In this document: piece by piece, positions 4,621-5,394 of the stretch
Position numbering within the stretch: the stretch's first letter is position 1
Layout of the letters: the number at the start of each line of letters is the position of its first letter
Made by a program: the position numbers and the translations under genes
Assembly: GCA_028706995.1 (NCBI GenBank)
Contig: JAQTVR010000088.1
Coordinates: forward strand, 1 to 5,394
Source: Dehalococcoidales bacterium
GTDB taxonomy: Bacteria; Chloroflexota; Dehalococcoidia; Dehalococcoidales; UBA5627
Length of the DNA stretch: 5,394 bases
Direction: 5' to 3'
Notes under the pieces: model-generated
What the model was told of the DNA's origin: nothing
Seen by the model: only the letters and a program-made list of their open reading frames with translations
The model's database searches: none

Positions 4621-5394
4621 ATGAAAAATAAAATATTAAAAATACTGGGCTTAGTGATGACTATTGCTATGCTTTCCAGTTTTATGGTAGCCGGCACTGC
4701 GGTGACCGCTGCGGGCAGCGCTACCACTATGAACACGTGGGAAGGACTGACCCTACCCGGTACCAGTAGATATACGGATGTAAAGTTGCTGGAGCAGGCT
4801 GATGACGGCACCCTTTTTGCCACTGTAGCCAGTTTCACCCCCGGCACCTTTACCTTTACTGGGTCTGATACTGGTTGTTTAGTTATTGAAGCCAACGGTG
4901 ACGGTAATCAGGCGTATATAACTTTTAGTTCTAACGGTGATTTTGTTGAGTGGGGTAGCGCTAATGCCATTGGAGACGGCGTTTACGCCCTCAATATTGT
5001 GGACACCTATGGGGGGTCGTATACCGTTAATTTAAAAGGTACGATGACTCTCGTTACTGCCGCTGGTGGTGACACGATCGCGTTGTCCGGGATGCTATAT
5101 GGCCCGAGTAGCGCTTTTTCTGATAATGTTGATGACCTCGTCAGTGGGAGCTTTGACTTCTACAAGGGATATATCGGTGCAAATATAGCATTTACCGATG
5201 CGGGTACTATATCCGGTCCTATTGCTAATGCGTCGGAGACGCTTTATAAATCCACCGACGGCTACGTCTGGACAAAGACTTGTTTTGCCGGTGTCGGTGT
5301 TATCACCGCTGTCGCACCTGCCGATAACTATGCCTTAAACAATAGCGTTTATGTAGCGATCGATACTTCAGCTATGGGTTATACCTCTATCTAT
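4621..5394 (+). CDS. Secreted surface protein, partial (3' end outside window)
   Basis: The frame is open for 258 codons from ATG 4621 to the window edge with no stop, so the gene is cut by the window, not broken. AAGGAGA at 4603-4609 is an 11-nt-spaced ribosome binding site. Residues 1 to about 31 are a clear Sec signal: a basic start (MKNKILK), a hydrophobic stretch (ILGLVMTIAMLSSFMVAG) and likely cleavage near VTA-A (30/31). There is no lipobox cysteine. The mature part is rich in Thr, Gly, Ser and Ala with few Lys or Cys (Cys86, Cys221) and looks all-beta. Residues 209-218 (YKSTDGYVWT) resemble an Asp-box/BNR turn, one residue short. With VITAVAPADNYALNNSVYVA after it, this suggests the beginning of a beta-propeller-like repeat domain. 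The role is unknown; a cell-envelope or S-layer-associated protein is my inference. Confidence 0.85.
   Translation, partial: MKNKILKILGLVMTIAMLSSFMVAGTAVTAAGSATTMNTWEGLTLPGTSRYTDVKLLEQADDGTLFATVASFTPGTFTFTGSDTGCLVIEANGDGNQAYITFSSNGDFVEWGSANAIGDGVYALNIVDTYGGSYTVNLKGTMTLVTAAGGDTIALSGMLYGPSSAFSDNVDDLVSGSFDFYKGYIGANIAFTDAGTISGPIANASETLYKSTDGYVWTKTCFAGVGVITAVAPADNYALNNSVYVAIDTSAMGYTSIY

Noticed and set aside
4518..4895. 125-codon open frame on the minus strand
   Set aside because: It overlaps the terminator and the signal-peptide gene on the + strand, whose Sec signal and ribosome binding site are convincing; the minus frame shows no such support.

Overview
The window looks like ordinary bacterial chromosome carrying housekeeping genes, followed by an accessory surface-protein locus. 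All genes are on the + strand. Protein style (the CTP synthase wording and an exported protein with an Asp-box-like motif) suggests a Chloroflexota member, probably Dehalococcoidia. This is an inference from remembered sequences, not a search. The order pyrG - transaldolase - rho is a shortened form of the Bacillus subtilis order pyrG - spo0F - fbaA - tal - murA2 - glpX - rho - rpmE.

Layout: bases 1-240 hold no convincing gene. They contain an inverted pair of a dispersed intergenic repeat (116-177) and a possible fragment of a second repeat family. A perfect-consensus sigma-70 promoter (241-270) starts a leader of about 150 nt before pyrG (430-2064). The small transaldolase gene tal (2078-2731) follows after 13 nt and is almost certainly co-transcribed. 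A 177-nt gap, about 90% A+T in its first 69 nt, holds overlapping AT dyads, a possible 35-codon upstream ORF and two Shine-Dalgarno sequences. It leads into rho (2909-4171). rpmE, the usual neighbour of rho, does not follow.

The 449 nt after rho are the most interesting part. Four A-tracts in helical phase abut a promoter (4292-4320). Downstream are a second TTGACA hexamer, a 23-codon ORF with a perfect Shine-Dalgarno (4452-4523), and an intrinsic terminator whose stem begins 4 nt after that ORF's stop (4528-4551). A secreted-protein gene then starts at 4621 and runs off the window. This arrangement resembles a leader-peptide attenuator controlling an exported protein, though a free-standing small gene or small RNA with its own terminator is also possible.

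Functionally, pyrG makes CTP from UTP, tal works in the non-oxidative pentose phosphate pathway that supplies nucleotide precursors, and rho ends transcription. The last gene is unrelated and probably belongs to the cell-surface layer. No CRISPR array, tRNA, rRNA, insertion sequence or origin was seen.
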